Of a stretch of DNA of 64,000 nt, positions 12,628 to 25,592 are shown in pieces (positions within the stretch are counted from its first letter, which is position 1; every line of letters starts with the position of its first letter). The notes beneath the pieces were generated by a model. That model saw only the letters and a list, made by a program, of their open reading frames with translations. It did no database searches and was not told where the DNA came from. Source of the stretch: Aphelocoma coerulescens (lineage: Eukaryota; Chordata; Aves; Passeriformes; Corvidae). A program made the position numbers and the translations under genes. The DNA is taken from positions 91,496,004-91,560,003 of the forward strand of contig NC_091015.1 in assembly GCF_041296385.1 (NCBI RefSeq), written 5' to 3'.

Positions 12628-13687
12628 AGGGTTTTGATGGATCTCTACCTGGTTTCCAGAGTGGCTGAGAAGGAAGAGGATGTGGCACACAATTTTAAGT
12701 AGTCAGCTTGTAGAATGAAAGACCCAATAGAGCAAAATGTCAATGCAAGAAGAAGCACACCTGTGAAATAGTGGTTTGGGGTATCATATCTAAACTGTGG
12801 ATTATACCTGGATTTCTTACTGACTCTACGATTTTTTTTTTTTTAAATGGCTCATGTTGCAGAGAAAAAGAAATGTCTGTCCTTGTCACAGGGTAGACTA
12901 GGATTTACATACAGTTTTATCAATTCTTGATCTTGCAGACTGTTACACAAAATCTTGAGTGTTATTTACACTGAAAAAAAGTAGCACCTGAAAAGACTCA
13001 GGTTGAAGTGAATGAGATTATTTATAGAGATAGATTCATCTTTTAAGGATTTTTAAAAACTATGCAAGCTAGAAAAGCAGAATGATATGAAAACAACTCA
13101 TTAGTCAAAGAGCTATCATAAAACTGAACCCCTGCCTAACACAGCTCTTAAATGAAAATGCATTCCCTAACTACTCTTTTCTAACATATAAAGAGATTTT
13201 ATATGTATTTTAGTGTAAATATTTAAACAACTTGAAGGATATCTCCATCTGTTTGAGGCAAGCTAGGTTTTCTGTTTCTATTCTGCATCAAAGATTGCCA
13301 CGGAAATGCTTTTAAGCTGCATTGCATTTAGGCCTAAAGAAATTATATCACTTCATTTAGATTTAGGGCATGAGATATGTTACAAGAATTTAAGAGGTCA
13401 AAAAAGATCTTAAAATTGCTCGGTACAGTACAGAGAATTTCAGATAAGGGCCCAGGTTTACACAAAGGTGGCACAACTCCCTGATCTATAACAAACTTGA
13501 AACAAGTGTAACACTAGCATCACAGTTGCAGGTTCGGATGTTTAAAACCAGGGCTTCACCTGTGGTAGTTGAAATTCTGGTGCCAAATCTTCAGAAGTCA
13601 GGGAGTTATAAATCATATTTTGAGTTTCCATGGAGTTGGGACCACAGCTCTGTATCTTAAGTCTTCACTTTCAATTCTGCATCAGAG
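12628..13687. other. Non-coding stretch
   Basis: No gene or recognised repeat, apart from a T12-type run near 12831-12844 and a 9-bp-arm palindrome near 13189-13211. Confidence 0.6.
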
Positions 13688-14698
13688 TCACAGAATGGTT
13701 TGGGTTGGAAGGGATTTAAAGACAATCTATTTCTAAACACCTGCCGTGGACACCTTTCACTGGTTCACAAGCTTCCAGGTTGCTCAGGGAGCTGTCCAAC
13801 CTGGCCTTGATCACTTCAAAATATGGGGCATCCACAGCTTCTCTGGGCAACTTTGCTTCACCACCCTCAGAACAAAGAATCTTTTCCTAATGTCTAATCT
13901 AAACCTATTTTATTTCTATTTGAATCCATTCCACAGTCCTGTTGCTACATGCTTTTGCATAAAGTCCTTCTCTGTTTTTCTTTCAGGCTCCCTTCAGGTA
14001 CTGGAAGGCCACAGTTAGGTCACACAAAGCCTTTTCTTTTCCAGGCCAAATAATCCCATTTGTCTCAGCCTCTCCTCATAGGAGGATTCTTAACCATTGA
14101 CCTCATAGGAGAGGGGCTCCATCCCTCTAATCACCTTGGTGGCCACCTCTGGACTTACTCCAGCATGGCCGTGTCCTCGCTGTGCTGGGGCTTCCAGAGC
14201 TGGATGCAGCACTGCAGGTGGGGTCTCACCACAGCAGAGCAGAGGGGCAGAATCCCCTCCCTCACCCTGCTGCCCACGCTGCTTTGGATGCATCCCAGGA
14301 CGTTTGGCTTTCTGGGCTGTGAGTGCACAGTGCTGGGTCATGTCCAGCCTCTTATCCACCCCCAGGTCCTTCTCAGCAGGGCTGCTCTGATCTGTTCATC
14401 CCCCAGCCTGTGCTGATATGGACCAGCAGCACCTTGCACTTGTTCTTGTTAAACTTCATGAGATTCCCATGGGCCACTTGTAGAGCTTGTCCAGGTCCCT
14501 CTGGATGCCATCCTTCCTTCAGGTGTGTCAACTGCACCACTCAGTTTGGGGTCATCTGCAAATTTGCTGAGAGTGCGCTTGATCCCTTTATGTAATTAAT
14601 GAATATATTAAATATCACAGGTCTCAGTATGGAATCCTGCAGGACACCACTTGTCTCTGATATCTGTCAGGATTCTTAGCCATTGACCACTATCCTAC
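13688..14698 (-). mobile_element. CR1 LINE, 5'-truncated, minus strand
   Basis: The left end has the CR1 3' terminus in reverse (TCACAGAATGG followed by GGTTGGAAGGG), so the element is on the minus strand. About 1 kb is present: the 3'UTR and the C-terminal part of ORF2. Translated on the minus strand, pieces resemble the end of the CR1 reverse-transcriptase protein, such as QHCALTAQKA (near 14320) and TKVIRGMEPLSYE (near 14110). They fall in one frame at the two ends but are shifted in between, so the coding region is broken. GC content is higher than the surroundings. Several open frames on both strands are by-products of this element. Confidence 0.93.
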
Positions 14699-15072
14699 AA
14701 AATAAAACTTTCAAACTCACATTTTAGAAAAGTTAGAAGATGCGGTAAAACCTCTCACAGAAACCACTGCCTGTAAAATCACCAAAAAAAGGATTAAAGA
14801 GCTGATGTAGTAAAATATTTAGAATCCTTAGCACTCATCATTTTAGTGAGAGTTTTAAGGGCAGCCACTACTTCATGATATTTCTGTAGACTTGCCGTAG
14901 GTGTGGATTTCATTTGTATCTTTAAGGTGTGACTTTGGCATACAGGTAAGAACAGCAGACTGTGATCCATCGCTATAAACAACTACAGTCAATGAAAGCA
15001 TCAAAACTACTTTCATTATAGAACGTTTCACATGCAGCATTTATGTTGAATCACACTCCTCCCTGATGTGCT
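14699..15072. other. Non-coding stretch
   Basis: AT-rich, nothing recognised. Confidence 0.6.
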
Positions 15073-15125
15073 GAACTAGGAGTTTTCTCCTAGTTCTGCT
15101 GATAGTTGTATAACTATCAGCAGAA
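15073..15125. repeat. Two overlapping perfect stem-loops
   Basis: Stem 1 has arms 15073-15082 and 15087-15096 (10 bp, loop TTTT). Stem 2 has arms 15094-15107 and 15112-15125 (14 bp, loop GTAT). Both are perfect, and they share three bases (TTC). Nothing around them identifies a parent element. Confidence 0.95.
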
Positions 15126-15884
15126 ACTCAAAACAGCAGAGGAACTGTAGAGAAAAGATCTGAAATATTGCTTTATAACCAAAAAAGCTTGGTTAATCAA
15201 CATCACAGAAAGCTGGTAAAACAAATTAATAGAATTGGAAGTCTAGTAAAACAGAAACAGTTTATTCAGGAAACATGAACAGGAGAAAAGGAGACCAATA
15301 TTATACTGTAGATGAAGAATGCTTTGAAGTCACTCTCTGAAGCTGAGAATAAGGTGAGAGGCAAATTTGTTGCATTTCTCTAGGTGAAGATAAAGGAGAA
15401 AGAACAAAACAAAAGCCCTTATCAAAAAGAAGCTGCAGATGAAATTTTTGATCAGGCAACAACAGCAACCAAAGGAAGAAAGCTTGTGGGACTAAATACT
15501 TAATTATTTATTGGAAAAGAGTATGTAGGGCACAGTCCTACAAAATGTGTGGAGGAGAACTTTGCATAGGGTAAGTTAGAGAGGTTCAAATGTTCCAAGA
15601 ATGATAAAATTCTTTCTGGAGTACCTCATAAGTAATAGAGACCATATCACAGTTATTCTTGAAGAGTTAGGGTTGCTACTTCAGGAAGTTTACCCTCCCA
15701 AAGGAAACTGTATCAAAGGAAAAAGGGTATAATTGATAAATTATAGATTTAATGCTTCAGCTTGCGTTCTCAGTTTGTTGAGTAATCAAATAAGCAACTG
15801 AATGACAACAGTAAACAACATGTACTCTTTCTGATCATTGTTATGTTTCAGCAATGTAAGTGGCCTAGAATATAAGGATGATGT
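15126..15884. other. Non-coding stretch, possibly older LINE sequence
   Basis: No gene. It may hold more decayed upstream sequence of the CR1-like fragment that starts near 15885, but I cannot align it by eye. Confidence 0.45.
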
Positions 15885-16330
15885 AATACTTGTGATATAT
15901 TTTTACCTCAGTAATCTTTCTGGCACTAGTCACATGAGATTTGGAAAATGGTGAAGGTCAGTTTATATACTATGGGCATAATCCAAATTCCCAAGTACAC
16001 AAGTGTGTGCTCTTAGAGTGGATACTGATGGTTTGCTGATGAGCTGAGGAGATGTTTCAGATGGATACCTGTAGGGATCTAGCTTGGGCCAAATTCTAAA
16101 CAATATTTTCAATAATGGTTTTAAAGAAAGAAATAATCAAGATTATGTTTGTAAGACTTGCACAAAGTGCCAGTCTAAGACGAATTTCTAGTTCAAAGAA
16201 CAAAATTAGAATTCAAAACACATCTGATATTCAAAAAATTAAAATAAAAACAACCAATACTTTACTAAAAAGGAGACATCAGACAATCTATATGAGACAA
16301 GAGTCGACCTCCAGCAGGCATTGAGCTCTG
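15885..16330 (+). mobile_element. Ancient CR1-type LINE fragment, reverse-transcriptase region, plus strand
   Basis: The sequence follows the CR1 ORF2 text in the sense direction. There is a stretch like the fingers/palm region (near 15890-15970), then a segment near 16018-16060. After it comes AGGGATCTAGCTTGGGCC (about 16073-16090), the diverged counterpart of the conserved GSVLGPxLFNIFINDL block, followed by CAATATTTTCAATAATGG. Stops and frameshifts break the frame. It is much more decayed than the minus-strand CR1 copies, so it belongs to an older family or insertion. The limits are approximate. Confidence 0.6.
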
Positions 16331-18379
16331 TGGATTTCTGCTCTTGGAGACCCCTATGAATGCAAACAGCAGGAGCACTTTCCTGTCAACTAGGGGGACG
16401 ACCCTTCAGTGACTCCAGTGCCAACCCCAACTGCAGAGAGGGTGACTTGCTTAGAAAGGGAGGAAGTCTAAATTAAAATCATCTCTGATTCTTGTTAATA
16501 AAGTACCAGAATCTCACCCCTCCACTACAAGACCCTAAGTTCATTCGTTCCTACTATGTCTTTCTGAGTTGCAAAAGCTCACTCTCTTTTTTTCCAGGGC
16601 TGGATCTAGCAAGAAATCTGTCTTTAGATTTTGTAGAGTTCCTCCTCCTCTGAAAAGGCAAGGTTTATTTGTTCTTTTTGTTTGAAACTTTGAAGAAGGC
16701 AGATTTCAAGGCAAAACACTGTTCAGCTGAGATGTCAAAAAATAATATTTACATGGTCACAACAGAAGCATATTTGGGCTATGGCCTCTAACTCCAGCTG
16801 TTGAATAGAAACTAGAAACACATGGACACTATTTGTTAAGTTTCCAGCTTTTATATATTTTCCCTAGAAAGGAACTGCTTGCTTTCTTTATACCACACAG
16901 GTTGCTTAGGGTTGCAAATTCAGTGCCTCTTTGTCTGGAAAAAAACACTTCCAAGTTTTGCAAAATTACTTGAAGACAACTCCAACCTTAGAACAGAGAG
17001 TAAGTTACAAAGACAATCCACTCACATGACTATCCCTCACTTTTTTACTGGAGATAAAATAATCCTCTTTCTTATTTAACAAAGAGGTTAAGAATCTAGC
17101 ACATCCAGACCTCTGGAGCAGCAGGAAGAACGAGAAGAAAGTATTATTCCTTTTGCAGGCACAATCTGTGTTTCTTTTTACGCCTGACCTGTACCACTTT
17201 CTTAATGGTATGGGTGAATGAAACATCTACAGGGCAGTAAGAGGTTGGAAAAGGCCCCAAAAGGCAGAGTTTTATGGATATGTGACCAATCTCTTCTTAA
17301 CCACTGCAAAGTAAGATCCAAATTAGTGGTTATAAATATCATAGTGAGATGATTACACACATGCTCCTATTTGATTTTAATATCTGCTCTCACTGAAGAA
17401 AGAACTCTGTAAAGTAACTGTTAGTTGTCTTTGTCTCTCTGAAAAGAATTCAGGGATTTTTTGGTTGTGAGGATCTTGGTTGCTAGAGAAAAGGGTCAGT
17501 CTGGCTCAGGAGTAGAACAGTGTAATTGCAGATCTGATTCAGTTCCTCACTTTGTTAACGATAACACACCATGACCATTTCCAGAGGTTCTGCCCTTGGT
17601 ACCATAAAAGGGGCCACAATACCAATTTAGATCTTCTAAATCCCAAGCACAGTAGCTATCCCCTGCACCAGCTAGGGGGAAGATCACCACCAATGGTTTT
17701 GTTAGTACCTAGTAGCTGGTAGAGCCTACTAATTGCCACAAGCCTCTGCCTTCAAGTGCTAAAACTGAGTTCAGGGTAGAAATCTTAATTTCTGTGTCAT
17801 CCATTTCCTTTTCCTTTCTTTCCTTATTTCATTCCAATATTATTCTCACTGGATTCTTAGAGATTTGTGAATCTAGTTCTGCTAACCAGAAGCCTTATTT
17901 CTGCACACAATTAAACTTGATACTTTATACAGTTGCAAATTGATCTTTATTCTTTCTGTCGGTGAGGACAGTTTTTTTTGAGGCTAATTCTTCTGCTAGG
18001 AAGAAGGAGATTCGTGTGGCGGCAATCAATCCCTCTTACATTATTTCCTTTATGAATGAGACCTCTGCCACAGCTTATCTCAGGTTCTACCCAAGATGAA
18101 AAAGTTACTTGGTACTAACTTGATTGAATCAGAATATTAATTTTTTTTTCCTGGTTTTACATTTATGAGCTAAATCATTGTTTCTCCTGCATAGATTCAG
18201 TCTTCTGTGTCATTGCAACAAATTGCCAACCTTTTTCTTGAGGGGCTGATAATGAAAAGGGTTGTACTTGTGATTACAGGTATTAATCCAGGAATTATCT
18301 CCTATTGCAAAGAAGCTGACTGTTTTGAAAAACCTCAATGGCTGTTTGGATCAATAGTTAGAGATCTCTGCACAAAGAG
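16331..18379. other. Non-coding stretch
   Basis: No gene supported. A somewhat GC-richer part at 16300-16460 could belong to an old repeat, but I cannot name it. Confidence 0.5.
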
Positions 18380-18480
18380 AATCTGGATCAGGGGCTTTGT
18401 TAAAATATCTTAGACCCAAGTGGGTCTGCCTTCATTGACCAAAGTCTATTCTGCCCGAGCCAGTATTATTGCAGGTGCCT
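18380..18480 (-). mobile_element. Possible CR1-like LINE scrap, minus strand
   Basis: Text such as GGGGCTTTGTTAAAATATCT followed by CTGCCTTCATTGACCAAAG resembles, in reverse orientation, the CR1 ORF2 segment around AKAFD-type residues. It is short and diverged, so the call is tentative. Confidence 0.3.
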
Positions 18481-18526
18481 TGCTGAGTGATATCTCTATT
18501 AGCATACTTTCCACACAATCCTTTCT

Positions 18527-18549
18527 AAAAAAAAAAAAAAAAAAAAAAA
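18527..18549. repeat. A23 homopolymer with A-rich shoulder
   Basis: Twenty-three A, followed by GAAAATGAAAATGAAAAG. There is no AATAAA 10-30 bases upstream, so I do not read it as the tail of a processed pseudogene. Confidence 0.9.
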
Positions 18550-19183
18550 GAAAATGAAAATGAAAAGAGAAAAAACCCTACAGTGTGAATCTATACATGG
18601 ACAAGCATTCAAAGCAGAAAGTAACTGGGAATTTTAAAGATATTTTATCCACACACACATTAGTTATATATTCTTTTCCACATCTTTTTCAAGATCTTAG
18701 ACACTTGGGACTCTGCAGAGTTGAAATTGGGGAATGTGCATACTGCACTGCCCTATATACTCAAGATTGTTCATATAGATTAACGATAAGATGGGAAAAA
18801 AAATACACCTGGACTTGTAGTAGGCATTAACAGAATCATTGTTACAGCAAGGAATAATTTGTTTCCTCTACTTGCCAATGCTGAAACCTTGCCAAAATAC
18901 CCTGTCTAGGTTGGTAATACAGAGACTGACAGTAAAGGGAATAAAAAAAAGAGCATAACAAACAATATAAAATATTTGGTACACTGTATTGTAAAGACTG
19001 AGTCAAAAGATCAAGTTTTACTCCTTAAAAAAAAAGACATTAAAAAAGACACAGATTTCCCTAGAAGAAAATGCTACTGAAAATGACCAGTCAGTTTTTC
19101 TCTGCTGTTGGTTGGTTGGTTTGTTTAAAGAGAGGACTGGTAATAGATATTTGTTATAGGTGATCGGTTACTAAGAGAAGTTT
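18550..19183. other. Non-coding stretch
   Basis: AT-rich. Contains the tetranucleotide repeat (GTTG)3 GTTT at 19107-19122. No gene seen. Confidence 0.6.
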
Positions 19184-19355
19184 TCATAGAATCATAGAAT
19201 GTTAAGGGCTGGAAGGGACCTTAAGGACCATCTAGTTCCAACCCCCTGCCATGGGCAGGGACATCTCCCACTAGACCAGGTTGCTCAAGGCCTTGTCCAA
19301 TGGGTCCTTGAACACTTCCAGGGATGGGGCACCCACAACCTCTCTAGGCAACCTG
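19184..19355 (-). mobile_element. CR1 LINE 3' end, minus strand
   Basis: Begins with TCATAGAATCATAGAATG, the CR1 3' octamer tail in reverse, and continues through the highly typical 3'UTR (GGAAGGGACC, CCCCTGCCATGGGCAGGGAC) to about 19355, where similarity stops. Only about 172 bp is kept. It is the least diverged CR1 in the window by eye, which suggests a younger insertion than the others. Confidence 0.95.
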
Positions 19356-22300
19356 CATATTACCTGCAAGGCTAATTATAAACAGGAAAAAGGGTTTTCT
19401 TGGTGAGTTCCTAAATCTTTTTCACTGCAGCTTTTTGTAAAAGGGAGATAGCCAAATATCTTTCAGGGTTTCAAGTATTATTTTTTTTCATACAGGACAG
19501 ACTGACTGGACTTCTAAGGTTCCTTTGAGGCAAGTGTGTTTGAAATTCTTTTAGATTTTTTTGTTTTTTTCTCAGCCTGTGTGAAAATTCCATGTTGTGC
19601 TACATCCAGATCACCATTACATAAATTGTTTTAAAGTTAATTGTTAGGACTCTCTTGTGCTGCAAGAGCATTCAGACTGCAACATTTATAATCCAGATTC
19701 AGAGATATTTTAAGATTTTTTTCAAGGCCAAAAAAGTATCCTCAAACAAAACAGTTCTCAATAGTTTCTCAAAATTGTTCCCAGATTTTACTACTGCCAA
19801 ATCAACAGTAATATAGATTCTGTCTTTCTTTTAATATGAGGAAACTAGATTCTTTTCATTTCCCCTTTATTTAAGATTGGTGTTTTTCATTTCAAAGATA
19901 CTCAGCATGTTATTTCCTTTGAATAGATCACACTGTGTCAGGCATCAATTTCAAACAAGTAACCCTTGAGGTCAATTTTTGTTACTGCTATATCTTTCCA
20001 ATCTTTTTATTTAAACGAAGCGTCAATAGCAAAGACAGCAATTTCTTTCCTTTTTATTATTCTAGGAGTCTCCTAAGCCATCATATCTATCTAAACAATT
20101 CTATTGCTGAAATTAAAATATTTCTGTATACAGGATCAGAACTGATGATAACTTCTAGCGGCAACAAGCTATGTTTAAACCTCAAAAATTCTAAATAATT
20201 TGAAAAACTAATATATAGGCCATTCCTTGTCATTTTCTAGTGATTGTAACTATTAGGTACATATTGTTCTGCACACAGACAATTTTTGTACACTTCGTTT
20301 GCTGTTGATGAAATGAAAACTTTAAACTAGATTTGTGTTTTCCTGAAAGGTCTGCACATTCACCCAGAGAAAGTAACTGAACTGGGATAAAGATGTGGAT
20401 ATTTCAGCCTTAATATTGCTTCCAGTAATGAAAACCTTTGTTGTTGATGACTTTTCCCCTCACACACTGTTTCAAACTGCTTTGAAAAAATCAGTTACGA
20501 AGTTTGCACTATTTAATATATTGCATCATAAACTTCAATATGAAAATGTCTTGGATAGAATTTTAAAACTAGAACATGAAAAACCATTAGAAATTTGAAA
20601 AGATTGCCGTGATTTCACTTGCTAATATCTTTTTCTCATGACCTGTACAATATTCAACATGTAGAACATGCAGTTGGGTTTGTTGTGTTTTGGTTATTTT
20701 ATATAACTAGCTTCAGGAAGTTGGAAACTGTTTCAAAGACCTTTTGATCTCCGTGTATTGAGATAACACTCTGGTAGAGGATGTGCTTCAAGGTGCCATT
20801 GTGATCAGGCAGATGAAGGCAGAATCTTCAGAATTTTTGAATATACATTTAAAGTTTGGTTGAAGAAAAGAAGTAACAGAAAAACCCTCAACTTCCAATT
20901 CTTTCTAATGATTGTTGCAGGAATCTCTGAATGTTGACTTGTCTGGAGTTTATTTACCTATTTTGCAGGTAAATAAAAAACAGATAGCTGGAAACAAATA
21001 GTTAATTTTGCTTTTCAGTCATTCATTACAGACACCTCTGAAATTTAACTTTGAATTATTAGCAGATAAAGAGAGTGTCAAGCTCCAAATAACTTGAATC
21101 TGGCATGTCTTTTTATTGCTGTTGTCGTTGTCATTAAATATTCTTAATGGAGTCTAATTTTTGTCCATAAAACAATCAATTAGGAAATAATTAGTTTCTT
21201 TTTCCAGAAGTATAAAAATAAGCGAACATCAGAAGTGCAACAATATTTCCATGGATTGTGGCAACAGCTGCCATGGAGAAAAACATGCCATTTTCATTTA
21301 AACCTTTGATCTTCTCAAATGAAAGAGAAGTTAATATTTTGTACTACCAAGATGTCGTAGTTTAGCTTTAGATAAATATCCAATTATAATTTAATTTATT
21401 ATAATATTTACTATCATATAAATTCATTTTTATACTTTGATTGTCTTGATCAACTCTTATTGCTTCTCTCACTCAGTTCTAACTTGTACAAGTGGGGGAA
21501 TAACTGTGGAGTACAGTAAGTGGGGAAAATGAAAGCCCCAGAGTCATTAGAAGCTGTACTGTAGATCCCTTTGTGATATATTTTGCTGGCATTTTGACAA
21601 TTAACCATGAACAATGGAGATTCCTCCTCTCTCTAAACAACAAAATTTCTGTAACCATTACCTCTAAAACATCATGAAAACATCTTGGTCCACCCTTACA
21701 TGATCAACTACTCTCTCTGCTCACCATCAGTTGTGATTTGGGATATGGCACCCTACACTCAATGTCCTGCAAAACCCATATTTACTCCATCATGGAGTAT
21801 GCCAATATTTATTCCACTCAGTAGGAAATTAGGAATGTCTAAATAAAAAAAACATTGAATATATACAATTATAATTTTGAAGAACAGACATAACCTGGAA
21901 ATAAATTGTTATTTCAGTGGTGAGAGAAGGATTTTGTGAAGAATTATATACACCATGAAGTGCGCAGGCATGTCTTCCGAGCTGCAATGAGGTGTCTTCA
22001 GTGTGCTTATTGCCCCTTGTAGGTATTTAAGGGGGTCTTTTTTAAATAATACACATAAAAGTGTGGGGGTTTTTTTGTTCTATTCAGTCAACTCTTGGGT
22101 TTACTAATTGTTAGGGTTCACTATATGTTAAATGAAAGACAAGAAGAAGACTTAACTTTTAGCTATCAATTCCCACATGTTGAAGTCAGGCTGCAGTTAC
22201 AGGTCTAATCATAATAATTATGGAGCAGCATAGCTTTGAACTCCTCAATATTTACTGTGACAGGTACAGTTTAATTTGGTAATGGACTTCCACCAAAATG

Positions 22301-25300
22301 AACTTGATAAAAATGAGAGATGGTGCTTGACAGCATGAGGTGTTCTTTGGTCTTTTAAATATAATTATATTTTTTAAAACCTTAAATTTTATATAGCTGC
22401 ATGTGAAGACAATATTAGATTTTTTGAGTAGAGTTAGGATGAGTTTATAATTGGAAACTTGTTCTGTTGGCCTAAGACAAAAGCTGAAGTCTAAACTCCT
22501 GTCCAAGCATGCACCTTAAAGATCTGAAAATCACAGCTGCTGAAAACATATTTACTTCAGTATAGCTTAGCTACTACATGTTTACATAATATGTGAAAGT
22601 TAGACTCTATTTACAATTTATGCCTCTCTAAATTCATTACTTTTCTGGAAGTCTACTTGATTTCATAGTAAAGAACAGTTTTCTCTCTACTGAAGATGCA
22701 ATACATCAAGATACTGACAGGTACAAGCATAAGTCATCACATTCTCTCAGCACATAATACGTACATCAGAATGGGATCTTTATCACGTGATTTTACAGTT
22801 CTTCATTTCTTCTCTAAAAGGTACAAGGCATAAATTACTTTCAGCAAGTGCTAATGAAGAAGTCAAGGTGTGGGAGAAGTAAGTTTTGGCATTAAATAGT
22901 CTTGTTTTCTTTTTGCACTTAAATAATTAAATCTGATTTCGTCCTTGGAGTTTTTATTTTCAAATTGGCTACAGCTTAACTGTAGGGATATTTAATTAGT
23001 TTTTGCTGGTTCTCTGTCTGCTTTTATTTACTCAGTGAGTTGATTGCTTCTCCATTACTTGTAAAATTTTCTTTTTTTTTCTTCCTTGCTTTGTTTTCCA
23101 TCTCTCTAAAGAATACATTTCATATTGTCTTATTATTTTTTATTTGCCAGAAAATTTTAAAATATGAGGCTGCAGATAAAATGCTTGTACAAGCAGGCAA
23201 CCTAATGCTGTAATTAAATAGAGCAACTTCAACTGATTTCATTTGGAGTGAAATCAATCATTCTGATACCTTGAAAATCCTCAGTGTCTCACTTTTTTTC
23301 TTTCCTAAAGTAGAGAGGACATTCTTCAGTTTTCCCAGCTGCTGTAAATGCATTATTGCTTTCCATCAAATTTCATTTTTACAAGAGTGCACATTTACAT
23401 TTTACCTGCATTCATACATTAGATTTTTATTGCCCCATACTAAAATTTACTCCTCATAGATTTGGCATTCATCTCTGCATTATCCTCTTTGAATTAATAG
23501 ATTATTACCCTGAATCCTTTAGTTGTCTGTGGTCAAAAAAAAAATTGTGCATTTGTTATGTCAGTGTATATGATGAGTTTTTAAGGATCCTAATTGATAT
23601 TTGCTTATGCCATATTCATATATTTCGTTAGGATTCTACATATTCATGAGTGCCAGAATCTCCTGTGCTTCCATATTTTACATACATTTTTTCCTAGCAT
23701 AAAGCCATTCAACAACTTTATTATTCTTTGGCAGAAAATTTCAAAGGAAGAATGTTTTTTAGATATTTGGATGCTTCAAGTCAGCCTTTAATTATATCTT
23801 ATGAGGAAAATGGGCTTCAAATCCACACCTGAGAAAAAAAAGGAACAAAAATACACCTCCTCTCAGATATGAAAGACCTTTTAAATGCATGCATTTCATA
23901 CATAGAAATGCACTCCAAACCCAGAAGTTAAACTCAGTAAGGCTTGTTTGGTCTGCCAGCAGTTAAAACTCCCGAGATGACAGAGCTTCCTTGGCTGGTT
24001 AGCCTGTGCAGCCACTAGCTCAAAACTTACACAATTAAAACTGCAGGAACCAGTCCAGGTCCTGAAGGGTGAACTGTCTCCCTTGCACTTTCAGCACATT
24101 CATTTCATAAAGCATCAGCCATAGGAAAGTTGCCACAGAGCAGTGTTTTGCTGTTTAAAACAAGGATGTGGCACATTTGGAGACAAGAGCCATTCTGAAT
24201 GACATTAGCACTGGTCTCTAATTCTGCATGAACCTTTTGAATACAGAAAGCACTGAGAAACTAGTAAGGCAAACTTTGCACTTAGATTTGCATGACTCAG
24301 TTTGTTGTGCAGTGTTGAGGCAAATGTTGGTCCCAGAAAAGGTAAAATAGGTATAGCAGAAAATATTTTCTTTTCTTTTTTTTTACTTTAAAATCTATTT
24401 TATAGAGGCAGAAAAGTTATAAAAAGGTGCAGAATAATGGCCATTGTACTAGCTGTATCTCCCTGTTATTACAATGACTGACATTTCCTACACCCATTAA
24501 GAGTTTTGCAAAGCAAAGTGAAAAGAAAATCAAGTGTGGAGTATATCTTTCCTTCCTTTCCTACTTGAAAAACTGTGACTTCTTTATAACTGAGAGGGTA
24601 TAACTACCAAGGATTCTTAATAGCTGGGTGCCACTGCTTACTGAAGCAAACCCGTATATTGAAATGAAAAATATTTTTTAACTGTGCCATCTGAACTTTT
24701 TACACCATGCAGTAAAACATGAGAATTAACCCTTACAATAATAAAGCAAGGAGCATGTTAAGATTATTGCAGAAAGAAGCTTTTTGTTACTATAGGAGTA
24801 GAGAGGTAATGAGGTAAAATGGCAGTGAGTGCCTCTGACCTCCTGCCCTGAAAGGTCTCAGCTGTGCTCATCACCAAGGGAAGCAGGGCCGGTTCCTACA
24901 TGTGGGGACCAGTCAGGTCTGTTGTGTTGTTGTCAGACAGGCTTTGGAGCCAGTTGTTCAGCACACCACAGCAACAGCCTGCCTGCTCTGCCTGTCCTTT
25001 GGCTCCCAGCTTCCCCCTCCAGCACCACCAAGAAGCTCAAGGGATCCAAGGAAATGGGTCTGTTGGGAAATAAGGCCGGCAGCCATCCATGGGGCTGGTA
25101 CTCTGGTATTTAGGCAGGGACCAGGATAAGGTTCCACAGTGAGTTCTGCTGTGCCTTCAATATTAGTGCACAAAAATCACTGGCACAGGTGTACTTGTCA
25201 AAGCATTGTCCTTCATGGTGTCCCTTAAAAGAAGATAGATTAGTCTAGATGCAAGACATAAAACACTTCATCATAATAAGTGCCCCATAATTCAGTGACC

Positions 25301-25592
25301 AGGATGAGAAAGAGCATATTGTTAAACATTTAAAAATACCAGATGGGAAGTTTAACTTACTCATTCCTGTATCAGTTTACCTAAAACTCTCAGTCTTTTT
25401 GTCAAGTGCACATATTAATATTTCTCCTTAAACCATCTGAGACTGAGAACATGTTACATAAAAAGAATTAACAGAATTAGTTAGAATGATTTTGATAGAT
25501 GATTTGTGTGAAAATTGGGTGCCGTGAAAGCTGCTGGGAGTTTCACTATTTATTCTACAAGTATAAAAGCTATCCTTTCTGAGATTAGTAAG
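19356..25592. other. Long AT-rich non-coding stretch
   Basis: No gene or large repeat recognised. It contains the stem-loop at 20949-20977 and a GC-richer patch at 24820-25180 (see findings). Confidence 0.55.
20949..20977. repeat. Perfect inverted repeat, 11-bp arms
   Basis: TTTATTTACCT and AGGTAAATAAA separated by the 7-base loop ATTTTGC. Confidence 0.95.

Noticed and set aside
12247..12690. 147-codon minus-strand open frame
   Set aside because: It runs through a 23-bp minisatellite and has no recognisable domain.
14060..14595. Overlapping open frames of 84-118 codons on both strands
   Set aside because: All are inside the CR1 at 13688-14698. The real LINE frame is broken.
18207..18549. 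Possible processed pseudogene with an A23 tail
   Set aside because: There is no polyadenylation signal in the expected place, no recognisable parent gene and no flanking duplication seen.
20949..20977. MicroRNA precursor at the short hairpin
   Set aside because: An 11-bp stem is far too short for a miRNA precursor, and no known miRNA seed was recognised.
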